Shown: positions 10,601 through 20,603, counted from the stretch's first letter. The stretch: DNA of 64,000 bases from Acidobacteriaceae bacterium (GCA_003151335.1 PLXE01000080.1:19620-83619), one strand, 5' to 3'. Translations and numbers: made by a program. Notes: generated by a model from the letters alone, not told the origin.

Positions 10601-11935
10601 ATGAAAACTTTGTGGTTGGCAGCGGCGTGCTTGATTTTGGCAGCGAGCGGGTGGGCGCAGTCAGTGGGCGAGGCCCCACTTTCCGCCCAGGTCGATTCGG
10701 TTTATCCGCAGGTGGAGACGTTGTATATGGACCTGCACCGGCACCCCGAGCTGTCGCTGCATGAGGTCAATACCGCAGCAAAGCTGGCTGCGCGGCTGCG
10801 CGAACTCGGCTATGACGTGACCGAGAAGGTCGGTGGAACGGGCGTGGTTGGCATTCTTCGCAACGGCGCCGGCCCAACGGTCATGCTGCGTACCGAGCTG
10901 GACGCACTTCCGGTTGAGGAGAAGACGGGGCTGGCGTACGCCAGCACAGTCCGCACCAAGGACGACGCAGGTCATGATGTGCCCGTAATGCACGCCTGCG
11001 GGCATGACATCCACATGGCCGCATGGGTGGGGACGGCCACCATTATGGCGCACAGCAAGAGCGAGTGGCATGGCACGCTGGTGCTGATCGCGCAGCCTGC
11101 CGAAGAACGCGGCCTGGGCGCCAAGAACATGATTGCCGATGGGCTGTTTACGCGCTTTCCCAAACCTGATGTTGGGGTGGCCTTGCATACGACCAACAGC
11201 CTGCCGGCCGGCGAGGTTGGCTTCACTCCGGAATACGCGGCGTCGAATGCCGATACCGTAAACATCACGATTTACGGCAAAGGCGGCCACGGAGCCAGCC
11301 CTGAATCCACCGTGGACCCGATCGTCATCGCCGCTCGCGTGGTCCTGACGTTGCAGACCATCGTGTCGCGCGAAACTAAGCCGGGCGATCCCGCCGTCAT
11401 TACCGTCGGCTACATTCAGGGAGGCACCAAGAGCAACATCATTCCCGATGAGGTCCACCTTGGCCTGACCGTTCGCTCATACACGCCGGACGTCCGCAAG
11501 CATCTGCTGGCGGCAATCGAGCGCGTCGCCAAGGCAGAAGCGCAGGCGGCGGATGCTCCGAAAGCGCCGCTGGTGCAAGTCGTGGAATCCACGGATTCGC
11601 TCTACAACGATCCCAAGCTGGCCGAGCGGCTCAGCCGGGCGCTGACTCAGGCGCTGGGAGCCGGACGAGTGCAGAAAGAGCCGCCCATCATGGCTTCGGA
11701 AGACTATTCCTATTTCGTCGAGGCCGGTGTGCCCTCGTTCTATTTCTGGCTTGGCGTTGCCGATCCCGAAAAGTTCAAAGAAGCGAAGGCCAGCGGAGTT
11801 CATCTTCCGTCGAACCATTCGCCGTTCTTTGCGCCCGACATGGAGCCCAGCCTGAAGACGGCTATCGAGTCCGAGGTCGCGGTGCTGCGGAGCTTAATGG
11901 CCCCCAGCAATAACGCTGGTGCAGGGCTACACTGA
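10601..11935 (+). CDS. M20 family amidohydrolase/peptidase, secreted
   Basis: HRHPELSLHE, HACGHDIHMA, QPAEERGLGA motifs; signal peptide. Confidence 0.92.
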   Translation: MKTLWLAAACLILAASGWAQSVGEAPLSAQVDSVYPQVETLYMDLHRHPELSLHEVNTAAKLAARLRELGYDVTEKVGGTGVVGILRNGAGPTVMLRTELDALPVEEKTGLAYASTVRTKDDAGHDVPVMHACGHDIHMAAWVGTATIMAHSKSEWHGTLVLIAQPAEERGLGAKNMIADGLFTRFPKPDVGVALHTTNSLPAGEVGFTPEYAASNADTVNITIYGKGGHGASPESTVDPIVIAARVVLTLQTIVSRETKPGDPAVITVGYIQGGTKSNIIPDEVHLGLTVRSYTPDVRKHLLAAIERVAKAEAQAADAPKAPLVQVVESTDSLYNDPKLAERLSRALTQALGAGRVQKEPPIMASEDYSYFVEAGVPSFYFWLGVADPEKFKEAKASGVHLPSNHSPFFAPDMEPSLKTAIESEVAVLRSLMAPSNNAGAGLH

Positions 11936-12019
11936 ACCATAAGAAATTGCGCTGCCGACCTTCGTTGGTTTTGATATCCTCCGCAAGGACGATTTCAGAA
12001 CTGGCAGGAAAAACCCGCG

Positions 12020-12367
12020 ATGAAAATTCTTATCCTCACTACGGACCAGGAGTTGGCGCTCTTGCGCCAGCGGGCCCTGGAAACCGCCGGCCACGAAGTG
12101 GTTGCGATCATGACCGAAAAAGAGGCGCTGGAGGCGCCGGACAATCCAGACCGCGTCGATGTGATTGTGGTCTGTCACCGGCTGCCCGATGCTACCGCAA
12201 GAAAAGTGATCCGGCTCTTCCACGAACGCCATCCGGAGAGCAAAGTCGTGTACATCGTCCATCTTTATGGCGAGTGGCCCGAGGTGGAGGCCGACCGATA
12301 CGTGGTTGGGGCCGACGGACCGGACGCACTGTTGCGCGTGATCAGCGAGGTCCAGCCCACGATTTGA
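12020..12367 (+). CDS. Stand-alone receiver-like domain protein
   Basis: REC-like alpha/beta pattern MKILILTTDQELALLRQRALETAGHEVV; phosphoacceptor position appears substituted (VVCHRLPD). Confidence 0.6.
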   Translation: MKILILTTDQELALLRQRALETAGHEVVAIMTEKEALEAPDNPDRVDVIVVCHRLPDATARKVIRLFHERHPESKVVYIVHLYGEWPEVEADRYVVGADGPDALLRVISEVQPTI

Positions 12368-12500
12368 ACTGCAACCTCGGTGAAATTGTGCTACAAACAC
12401 TGCACCACTTTCGGTGCGACCCGTCTAGGGGTCAACCGGGAGAGTATTTCCACAGGACGGGGTTCATAGGGCCAAAGGGCCGAACCGGGTGAGGTGCCAC

Positions 12501-12608
12501 ATGGATGTAGTTACGATTGCGGTGGTCGGCGTGATTTTGATCAGTTACCTGATCGGGACGTTGACCAGCTCGGTGGACACCGAGCGCGAGCTGCCGCACC
12601 GCTATTAG
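12501..12608 (+). CDS. 35-aa single-TM small protein (candidate)
   Basis: MDVVTIAVVGVILISYLIGTLTSSVDTERELPHRY*, ATG preceded by GAGGTG; not in ORF track. Confidence 0.55.
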   Translation: MDVVTIAVVGVILISYLIGTLTSSVDTERELPHRY

Positions 12609-12880
12609 AGCGGCAGGGACCTGAGGCGGGTAAGTCATTCGCTTGAATTATGCCGCACCTCTTCCTTTTGCTTCGGCAAGGCGCACTAGAACCGCCGCTT
12701 CCTCAGCAGGCGTATAATCAAAGAAGTGGGGTTGTCTTCTGCGGGTTCCCCCTCCAGCGCCTTCCGTTACCGACGAAGGTGTACTCTTCAGCCCTCCTTA
12801 CAAGCGTACTTCGCAAACACCAAGACAGCCACGACCTTCTTTTGCCGGGGGACTGCGCAAGGAATCGCAGGAGGAGCGCG

Positions 12881-13417
12881 ATGATAACCGCATCAAGTCT
12901 CGCCGATAAGACCGTTCAGCTTAAGAAGTGCGTTCTACTCATGGACACGAATTCCGAGCGGCGGGCCCTGCGCAAGAAAATCATGGCATTGCACGGCGTG
13001 GACATGATCGGCGCCAGCGACCTCGAGGAGGCAGGGTTGGTTTGGCATCCGGACCGCTATGACATGGTGCTGATTGACATCCGCCGGGATTACCACGGCG
13101 CCCTCGCCTTTCGCGATGAGATCAAAAAGGACAGCCCCGACCAGATTGTCGCTTTCCTGGTCGGTCGCCCAGACTTTGTTGCGCTTCAGCCCTTTCCCGG
13201 TTCCTATGTTCCCGAAGCACACGGAATGGAATGGGGAGAGTCGCTGCGTAACGCGGTGAGGGAAGGTTGCGAGCTGCTGCCGCAGAGGAATGGGTTCGTG
13301 GAAGCCAGTTGGCGCATCGCCGCGGCCAAGACGCGCAATGGCCCACAGAGCCAGACCAATTCCGTGGAAGAAACTTTTCGCGCGGCGGCTGAACCTGTGT
13401 TGCAAGAAATAGCCTGA
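12881..13417 (+). CDS. Response-regulator-receiver-like protein
   Basis: CVLLMDTNSERRALRKKIMALHG…YDMVLIDIRRD; GGAGG SD upstream of ATG 12881. Confidence 0.6.
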   Translation: MITASSLADKTVQLKKCVLLMDTNSERRALRKKIMALHGVDMIGASDLEEAGLVWHPDRYDMVLIDIRRDYHGALAFRDEIKKDSPDQIVAFLVGRPDFVALQPFPGSYVPEAHGMEWGESLRNAVREGCELLPQRNGFVEASWRIAAAKTRNGPQSQTNSVEETFRAAAEPVLQEIA

Positions 13418-13461
13418 TAGTACAGTTTTGCCCGACGCTTCAATAATTCATGGAGGACACA

Positions 13462-13953
13462 ATGACCACGACACCGCAATCTCTGCCTGTGCAGAACGTC
13501 CAGCTCAGCCAAATTCTGGAAAGCGCTGTGATTGTGAACTGGAGTGACCTGGTGCAAGTGACAACCGGGGGCTTGCTGCAGGTCGAATATCACATCGGCG
13601 GCGGGCTTTCCGTGGACAGCCTGAAAATGTGGTGTAAGACCGCGCGCGGATACTGGAGCCTGATCTGCGATTACTCCGTGAATCCCGGCTGGTCGAGTGG
13701 TCCACGCTTCAGCAACGGCTTTCATTCACGCGATCTCGGGCGCCTTTTGGAGTCGATCATGCTGAATCAGAACCTGTTCCAGCATGCTTCCGAGGTCAAC
13801 AGCAACGTCGTGATCCAGATCAGTCCCCCCACGCAGGAAGAAATCGCAGCCGCCAAGCTGCAAATGGCCGAGGCTTTCCCCGCGCCGGTTCCCACCTTGC
13901 GTAAAGCGGGTCCCCGCCTCCGGATCCAGGTCCCATCCCCGGCGCTACTCTAA
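13462..13953 (+). CDS. Hypothetical protein
   Basis: ATG after TGGAGGAC; coherent codon usage; no recognised family. Confidence 0.6.
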   Translation: MTTTPQSLPVQNVQLSQILESAVIVNWSDLVQVTTGGLLQVEYHIGGGLSVDSLKMWCKTARGYWSLICDYSVNPGWSSGPRFSNGFHSRDLGRLLESIMLNQNLFQHASEVNSNVVIQISPPTQEEIAAAKLQMAEAFPAPVPTLRKAGPRLRIQVPSPALL

Positions 13954-14216
13954 GCGCGACGACGCTCACAGATGATCGCGAGGATTGACCAGTGCTGAGG
14001 GAAACTCCCAGTACCTTGCGACCCTCTGCGCTGGAAGCGGTAAACTCGTTGTGCTAGCATTCTAAGTTTGTGCAGTTTCACCATGCGCAAGCCGGCATGG
14101 TGCCCCGCCTTTTTGCCTCGCCGGCAACCTCGGGGTTGTGCAAGCACGATCGCGTGCTACTGGGGAGCAATGCCTCTGAGCGCCAGGTGGAGCGGATCAC
14201 TCGAAGGAGTCCATAG

Positions 14217-16322
14217 GTGAAGAATTACGAAGGCGTAAACATCCGCAACGTCGCCCTGATCGGGCATTCCCATTCGGGCAAAACTTCCCTCGCCTCGGCG
14301 ATGCTTTTCACTGCCGGCGCCACCCAGCGCTTTGGCCGGGTCGATGAAGGCACCACCGTCACCGATTACGACGAAGAAGAAGTCTCGCGGGCGATGTCTA
14401 TCTCCGCCGCCACCGCTTTCGTCGAGTGGGGCAAGACCAAGATCAACCTGATTGACACCCCCGGTTTCAATATGTTCATCCACGAAGCCGAGATGGTGAT
14501 GCCTGCGGTGGAAGCCGCCTTGGTCGTGGTGGACGCGGTCAGCGGCGTCGAAGTAGTGACCGAGCGGATTTGGCATTACTACGACCGGGTCGCGTTGCCG
14601 CGGGTCATCGTGTGTACCCGCACGGACCGCGAGCGTGCCGACTTCAATCGCGTCATGGAATCACTCACTACGGCCTTCGGTCGCACGGTTGTGCCGGTGC
14701 AATTGCCTATCGGCTCCGAGAAGAGTTTCACCGGCGTGGTGGACCTGGTGAAGATGCAGGCCTACACGTACGAGATGGGCGGCAACGGCAAGTCAACCGT
14801 CGGCCCAATTCCTGCCCACATGGAAGAGCAGGCGAAGGCCGCGCACGAGCGCCTGGTGGAGCTGGTGGCGGAAGGCGACGATGCGTTGATGGAGGAGTTC
14901 TTCGACAAGGGCACGATCGCCGAAGAGCACATTATCGCCGGGCTGCACAATGCCATTCGCGAGGACAAGATCTTCCCCGTTCTTTTCGCCTCAGGTCTGG
15001 GCAACATCGGCACCGACGAAGTACTCGACTTCATCGTGAATTACATGCCGACAGCGGTCGAGCGTGGCGAAGTAAAAGCCGCCGCCACCGCCAACAATGG
15101 CGAGCCCGCAACCCGCAAGATCAGCGACTCCGAGCCCCTCTCGCTATTCGTATTCAAGACCATCAGCGATCCGTTCTCGGGACGCATCTCCTTCTTTAAG
15201 GTTTATTCCGGCGTGCTGAAGAACGACGCGAGCCTGCAAAACTTCAATCGCGGCGGCTCCGAAAAGTTCGCCCACCTTTCGATCATGCAGGGCAAGACGG
15301 CGGTCCCGGTCAACGAACTCCATGCCGGCGACATCGGCGCAGTTGCCAAGTTGAAGGACACCCTGACCGGCGATACCCTGGGCGACAAGGGCGCTCCAAT
15401 CCAGTATCCGCAAGTCACCTTCGCCGAACCGGCGATCACGTTCGCTATCGAGCCCAAGACCCGCGCCGACGAAGACAAGCTGAGCAATGGCATCCACAAG
15501 CTGATGGAAGAGGATGCCATGCTGCGCTTCTTCCGCGATGCCCAGACCAAAGAGTTCCTCATCGCGGGCACCGGCCAGCAGCACATCGAGGTCGTCGTTT
15601 CAAAGCTTAAGAACCGTTATCACACCGAAGTGAACCTCAAAGCTCCCAAGGTTCCCTACCGTGAGACCATCCGTGGCAAGGCCGACGTGCAGGGACGCCA
15701 CAAAAAACAGAGTGGCGGACACGGCCAGTTTGGCGATTGCAAGATCAAGATGGAGCCCATGCCGCGCGGCGGCAACTTCGAGTTTGTCAATGAGATCTTC
15801 GGCGGCGCGATTCCCAAGAACTATATTCCCGCAGTCGAGAAGGGCATCGTCGAAGCCGCACAACGCGGCTTTCTCGCCGGCTTCCCGGTGGTTGACTTCA
15901 GGGTCATCCTTTACGACGGCTCCTACCACGACGTGGACTCCAACGAATTGTCGTTCAAGACTGCGGGCCGCATCGCCTTCCGCAAGGCCATGGAGCAGGC
16001 CAAGCCCACGCTGCTGGAGCCGATCATGAATGTCGAGATCACCATTCCTGACGAGTTCGCCGGCGGCATCATGGGCGACCTGAACAGCCGTCGCGGCCGC
16101 ATCCAGGGCATGGACAACAAGGCTGGCAAGACCGTCGTGAAGGCTGTGGTGCCCATGGCCGAAATGTTGACCTACGGCACCGACCTGACCTCGATGACGC
16201 AGGGCCGCGGCAGCTTCTCGATGGAAATGGACCACTACGACTTCGTCCCCGCGCTGCAGCAGGAGAAGATCATCGCAGCCGCCAAGGCCGAGCGCGGCGA
16301 AGAGGTCGAGGTGGAAGAGTAG
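14217..16322 (+). CDS. Elongation factor G-like translational GTPase
   Basis: GHSHSGKTS (G1), DTPG (G3), EF-G domains II-V (e.g. GHGQFGDCKIKMEP, GGIMGDLNSRRGRIQGM); GTG start. Confidence 0.93.
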   Translation: MKNYEGVNIRNVALIGHSHSGKTSLASAMLFTAGATQRFGRVDEGTTVTDYDEEEVSRAMSISAATAFVEWGKTKINLIDTPGFNMFIHEAEMVMPAVEAALVVVDAVSGVEVVTERIWHYYDRVALPRVIVCTRTDRERADFNRVMESLTTAFGRTVVPVQLPIGSEKSFTGVVDLVKMQAYTYEMGGNGKSTVGPIPAHMEEQAKAAHERLVELVAEGDDALMEEFFDKGTIAEEHIIAGLHNAIREDKIFPVLFASGLGNIGTDEVLDFIVNYMPTAVERGEVKAAATANNGEPATRKISDSEPLSLFVFKTISDPFSGRISFFKVYSGVLKNDASLQNFNRGGSEKFAHLSIMQGKTAVPVNELHAGDIGAVAKLKDTLTGDTLGDKGAPIQYPQVTFAEPAITFAIEPKTRADEDKLSNGIHKLMEEDAMLRFFRDAQTKEFLIAGTGQQHIEVVVSKLKNRYHTEVNLKAPKVPYRETIRGKADVQGRHKKQSGGHGQFGDCKIKMEPMPRGGNFEFVNEIFGGAIPKNYIPAVEKGIVEAAQRGFLAGFPVVDFRVILYDGSYHDVDSNELSFKTAGRIAFRKAMEQAKPTLLEPIMNVEITIPDEFAGGIMGDLNSRRGRIQGMDNKAGKTVVKAVVPMAEMLTYGTDLTSMTQGRGSFSMEMDHYDFVPALQQEKIIAAAKAERGEEVEVEE

Positions 16323-16352
16323 TTGTCAGTTATCAGTCGTCAGTTGCCAGTT
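16322..16352. repeat. Heptamer-periodic array
   Basis: GTTGTCA GTTATCA GTCGTCA GTTGCCA; starts at EF-G-like stop codon. Confidence 0.7.
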
Positions 16353-16353
16353 T

Positions 16354-16414
16354 GTCATCCCGACTGAGCCCGCCATGGCGACCGAGCGGAGAGGACCTGC
16401 TTTTCGCCCCTTGT
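16354..16414. repeat. GTCATCCCGA…GGACCTGC dispersed element
   Basis: Shares ends and central GGCGACC with copies at 19500 and 63600. Confidence 0.7.
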
Positions 16415-16543
16415 TCTCGCGGTTGATGCCTATCTCCGGCACATCACTCTGAAACGCCACTCAAGACTACGGAACTTTCTTCGACGCTTCCCGTATTTCA
16501 AACTGTAAGCGATCTCCAGCACGCGCGGGCAGCGCGACAAGAA

Positions 16544-16909
16544 ATGAGGCAGGCTATGGATGGAGACATCATCGGCTTGGTGGCAGTAATTATGCTCTTT
16601 GGTATTCCCCTCGCGGGGATGTACACGTATTACCGGGTGCGCAAGCTGCGCACCGAAGAACGCCTGGCGGCATTGGCGCGCGGGCTCAGCGTTCCCATGG
16701 AGCCCGAGCTTTCTCAGACCGCTCGTTCTCGCCGGGCAGGCATCCTGCTGGTTAGCGCGTCGATCGGCTACACCGTCGCATTTGCGCTGATCGCACGCGC
16801 CGAACCCGACGCTTGGGTCGCTGCGGCTTTCGGCGTAATTCCGCTGGCAGTCGGCCTGGGCTTCTTCCTCGATTCAACCCTCGTACGCCGGGACCTGCGG
16901 GCCTCCTGA
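16544..16909 (+). CDS. Hypothetical membrane protein (DUF6249-like)
   Basis: Three hydrophobic segments, RKLRTEERLAALARG motif. Confidence 0.6.
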   Translation: MRQAMDGDIIGLVAVIMLFGIPLAGMYTYYRVRKLRTEERLAALARGLSVPMEPELSQTARSRRAGILLVSASIGYTVAFALIARAEPDAWVAAAFGVIPLAVGLGFFLDSTLVRRDLRAS

Positions 16910-16953
16910 AGGGAGGCCACGCAGGTGGTATGAGCGGCTGCTAACAAAGTCGA

Positions 16954-18422
16954 CTAAAAGTTCCTCGTTGCCATCTTCTGCCGCAGCCGGTCTTCAATCC
17001 CCAGCGAGCAATCGGGATTGACATTCTGGATGTAGATATCATTCTCGCCGTTGCGGTCGTCCTCCCAGGTCAGTGCCGACAACCCGGAGGAAGCGATGCC
17101 GGCCGCCAGACGCGACTTATCCGATGAAGCCGACGACACTGGGAATTGTGCGCACACTGTACTACCGGTTCCGTCCAGCTTGATTGCCTGGATGGTTCCC
17201 GACCCGAATCCCGGCTGATCGAACCAGAAGACCAGCGCGCCCGGGCCGATCTGTACGTTCTCCACGAAGATCTGCGAATCTGACCCCAGAGGCACAATCG
17301 TCAATCCACTGTCGCTCCACTGGCGGGCTCCCGCCGAATTGAACTTTTGCCCGGAGACCCCATTGGTGAACTGGTTGGAATCCTCTTCCGTCCAGAACAG
17401 GAACGTCTCCTGCGTCGCTGGATTGTACGATACGGACGGCGAGACCCTCACGTTGAATGCGTTGGTCGATCCCACCGAACCGTTGTGCCCGAAGGCCTCA
17501 GTTCCATTCGACAGAATGTGCTGCGCATAGACCTGCAGACTCGGACTGTTGCTGTACCACGAAAACACCGCGCCCCCGGCGCCGTGGGAACGAAGTAAGG
17601 GAACTCGCCAAATTGCAGGGAGCCGCCATCGAATACCTTCACGTGTCCCGAGCCCCACAGCAGGTGGCCGCTGGAAGAAACCTTATTGGCGTAGAGGTAG
17701 GCATTGCTGCCGAAACCGTGATTGCGCACCCAGGAGACGATGACCGATCCGTTGTCCGAAGCGTGCAAATCCGCCAGCGAGTAGTTGTAGCCAGACTCGC
17801 TGATGGTGATGCCATAATCGAACGCGGTCGCTCCTATCCACAACGGATTACCGTTGGCGTCGAGCTTCTGCAATACCACGCTGCTGTCCTTGGTCCAGGC
17901 CACCACGATTCCGCCATCGCTGGTGGCAGCGATTTTCGGCGCAGCGTGAAAGCCTGGGTCCCAGGTCAGCGCCACACCGGACGGTCCCCACAGCGGCTGC
18001 CCGGAGGCGCTCATCTTGGTGGCCGTCACCTGCGGATTGTTGGGGTCTTTGCGATCGTCAAGGAATGCCAGCAGGGCGTTTCCATTTCCGTCGATGTCGA
18101 GGCCGTAGTCTTCGGTGGAGCTCAAGGTCAATTTGGCGACCTGGACACCGTCGTGCGGAAATTGCTCCACCCCATTCGCACTGAGCATCTGGTAGTAAAC
18201 GTCGTAACCGTTCGGCGGCGGATCGTTTGGATTGTTATTGAACCAGCTCACATACCAACTGTTATTTGGCAGTGGAAGTAGTTTCGGCTGCACTTGGTCG
18301 GCGCCAGAGATATTCGACAGGTCAAGATTCTGGGAAGGATCGGAAGACCACTGGGCCCACGCGCCCGTAGCCAGTGTGAGTCCAAACGCAAACACGGCAA
18401 AAATACGGATAAAGCATTTCAT
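16954..18422 (-). pseudogene. Secreted repeat (beta-propeller-like) protein split by a frameshift
   Basis: ORFs 17448..18422 and 16954..17658 carry continuous homologous-style sequence in different frames; signal peptide at 5' end; junction at G5 tract 17573..17577. Confidence 0.75.
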
Positions 18423-18611
18423 TGACGCTCCTCTGCCCTCGAAGGGGCATCTTGCATTTTACCTAAGGACTTCGCTCGAAGTCGCGAATTGATCGGAGCG
18501 TCGCAACAGGTCCGGGACAGCAACTGCCCCCCGACCAAGTCCCCTGACTACTCTTCTCCGTTTGGCCTCATCCGCCCGCTGCGCAAATATCGATTGTGCC
18601 AGCCCAGGGAT

Positions 18612-18734
18612 TCACTCAACAGGTGCGGAGTGTGGCGTCCATACGAGGGCGGCAGCTTCTTCGGCGCTCATGATGCGACTGGCCAGTGTGGGGTTCAGGA
18701 TTCGGGAAGTCGTAGAAACAGGGACGGTAGACAT
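18612..18734 (-). pseudogene. Truncated N-terminus resembling acetyl-CoA hydrolase/CoA-transferase
   Basis: MSTVPVSTTSRILNPTLASRIMSAEEAAALVWTPHSAPVE*; the RI-NP-L-S-R-MSAEEAAAL pattern matches that family's N-terminus. Confidence 0.5.
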
Positions 18735-18864
18735 AGCATGAGTGCCTCTTATGTATTAGGAAGTCGGGGAGAGCCCAACCCTTAACGATAGAAGTGTGGT
18801 GAGCGGGGGGTCTGTGAGGTGGGTCACGGGGGCCGCGCTTGACAGCCGGAAATCTATCGCCGAC

Positions 18865-19470
18865 TTAAGCGGGTTCCAGGTTGAGCGCTCGCCGGAACGA
18901 GCCGCGCTCATTCTTGATCTTCTCTTGCAGCAGCATGATGGCGTAAATCAACTGCTCCGGACGCGGAGGACAGCCGGGCACGTAAACATCGACGGGAATC
19001 CACTGATTCACGCCCTGCACCAGAGCGTAATTGTTGAAAACGCCTCCCGAGGTCGCGCACGCTCCCATCGAGATGACCCATTTGGGTTCCGGCATCTGCA
19101 TATAGAGTTCGCGGATCACCGGCGCCATCTTCTGCGAGACCCGGCCGGCAATGATCATCAGGTCCGACTGCCGCGGCGAGGGGCGAAAAACCTCGGCGCC
19201 AAAGCGGGCGATATCGAAACGCGAGGCGCCCATCGACATCATCTCGATGGCGCAGCAGGCCAGGCCAAAGGTCATCGGCCAAATCGAATTCTTCCGCACC
19301 CAGTTTACGACCGCATCCATCGAGGCCATGAGGACGCCTTCGTGCTGCTGCTGACCAAACGTGGCCCGCAGAATCTGGCCGCGGCTCTGGTCCGATCCAA
19401 CAAGGTTGTCGAAGCGCTCTTTGCCAGGCTCAGGATTATCGAAGTGTTGGGGGCGGTACTCGGTCGTCAT
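18865..19470 (-). CDS. nuoB: NADH-quinone oxidoreductase subunit B (NuoB), solitary
   Basis: [38 protein letters not shown]…MGAC…[17 protein letters not shown]. Confidence 0.93.
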   Translation of the reverse strand: MTTEYRPQHFDNPEPGKERFDNLVGSDQSRGQILRATFGQQQHEGVLMASMDAVVNWVRKNSIWPMTFGLACCAIEMMSMGASRFDIARFGAEVFRPSPRQSDLMIIAGRVSQKMAPVIRELYMQMPEPKWVISMGACATSGGVFNNYALVQGVNQWIPVDVYVPGCPPRPEQLIYAIMLLQEKIKNERGSFRRALNLEPA

Positions 19471-19499
19471 TTCGGTTAATTATACCTGTCTCTTTCGGT

Positions 19500-19552
19500 T
19501 GTCATCCCGACTGAGGTCGCCGCGGCGACCGAGCGGAGGGACCTGCTGTTTC
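19500..19552. repeat. GTCATCCCGA…GGACCTGC dispersed element with perfect 16-bp palindrome
   Basis: GTCATCCCGACTGAGGTCGCCGCGGCGACCGAGCGGAGGGACCTGC. Confidence 0.75.
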
Positions 19553-19580
19553 TTTCATTGCAATCATCTTTCAGCACCAG

Positions 19581-20603
19581 CTACGGCGTGAGCACCACCT
19601 TGCCGAACTGTTCGCTCCTGGCCAGGTACCCATGCGCTGCGCGAGTTTCACTTAACGGGAAGGTGCGGTCCACGACTGGCTTCAGCTTGCCCGCGAAAAC
19701 ATGCTTGAGGACCTCCTCCAACTCACCCATTGCGCCCATGTACGTTCCCAGCAGCGAGAGCTGCCGCGAGAACAGGAAACGAAGATCAAGGTCGCCCTGA
19801 AAGCCCGTTGTGGCGCCGCAGGTCACCAGCGTTCCCCCGTTTTTCAGCGATTTCACGCTCTCCTTCCATGTCGCCTGGCCAACGTGCTCGAAGACGATGT
19901 CCACACCGCGGCGATTGGTGATGCGCTTCACCTCGTCGGCGATTTTCTGCTTGTAATGATCGATGGTGTGGTCGGCGCCGAGTTCGCGGGCTTTCGCCAG
20001 TTTCTGCTCATCGCCGGCGGTGGTGATCACTTCGGCCGAAAGCATCTTGCAAATCTGGATTGCGGCCGAGCCCACTCCCGAACCCGCGCCCAAAACCAGC
20101 ACCGTTTGTCCTGCCCGCAATTGAGCGCGTCCGACCAGCATGTGCCACGCGGTAAGGAAGACCAGTGGCACACTCGCCGCCTCCACGAACCCCAGCGAAT
20201 CGGGGATCGGGATGACATTCACGCGCGGCACGGCAATCAGTTCGCAATTCCCTCCGTCCACACCGGCACCCAACACGTTGAACTGCGGGCAGAAATTGTG
20301 CCGTCCGTTGTTGCACTGCTCGCAATGGTTGCAGAAGACCATGGGCGCCAGCAGTACCCGCGTGCCCGGCTTAACGTCGGTGATGTACTCGCCGCACTCG
20401 ACAACCTCGCCCGCGATGTCGCTGCCCAGGATGTGCGGAAACTTCACGCCCGGCAGGCCCATGCGGACCCAGATGTCGAGATGGTTCAGCGCACAGGCGC
20501 GGACCCGGACCAGCACCTGGTCCTCGCGCAACTCCGGGTCAGGAATCTCCTCGTACTTGAGCACTTCCGGATCGCCGAACTCATGAATGCGAACTGCTTT
20601 CAT
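19581..20603 (-). CDS. Zinc-type MDR alcohol dehydrogenase/quinone oxidoreductase
   Basis: MKAVRIHEFGDPEVLKYEEIPDPE, ILGSDIAGEVVECG, C-x2-C-x2-C-x7-C, VLGAGSGVGSAAIQICK. Confidence 0.92.
   Translation of the reverse strand: MKAVRIHEFGDPEVLKYEEIPDPELREDQVLVRVRACALNHLDIWVRMGLPGVKFPHILGSDIAGEVVECGEYITDVKPGTRVLLAPMVFCNHCEQCNNGRHNFCPQFNVLGAGVDGGNCELIAVPRVNVIPIPDSLGFVEAASVPLVFLTAWHMLVGRAQLRAGQTVLVLGAGSGVGSAAIQICKMLSAEVITTAGDEQKLAKARELGADHTIDHYKQKIADEVKRITNRRGVDIVFEHVGQATWKESVKSLKNGGTLVTCGATTGFQGDLDLRFLFSRQLSLLGTYMGAMGELEEVLKHVFAGKLKPVVDRTFPLSETRAAHGYLARSEQFGKVVLTP

Noticed and set aside
12402-12486. c-di-GMP (GEMM) riboswitch
   Set aside because: Hairpins present but the GNRA tetraloop/receptor and conserved core are not recognisable
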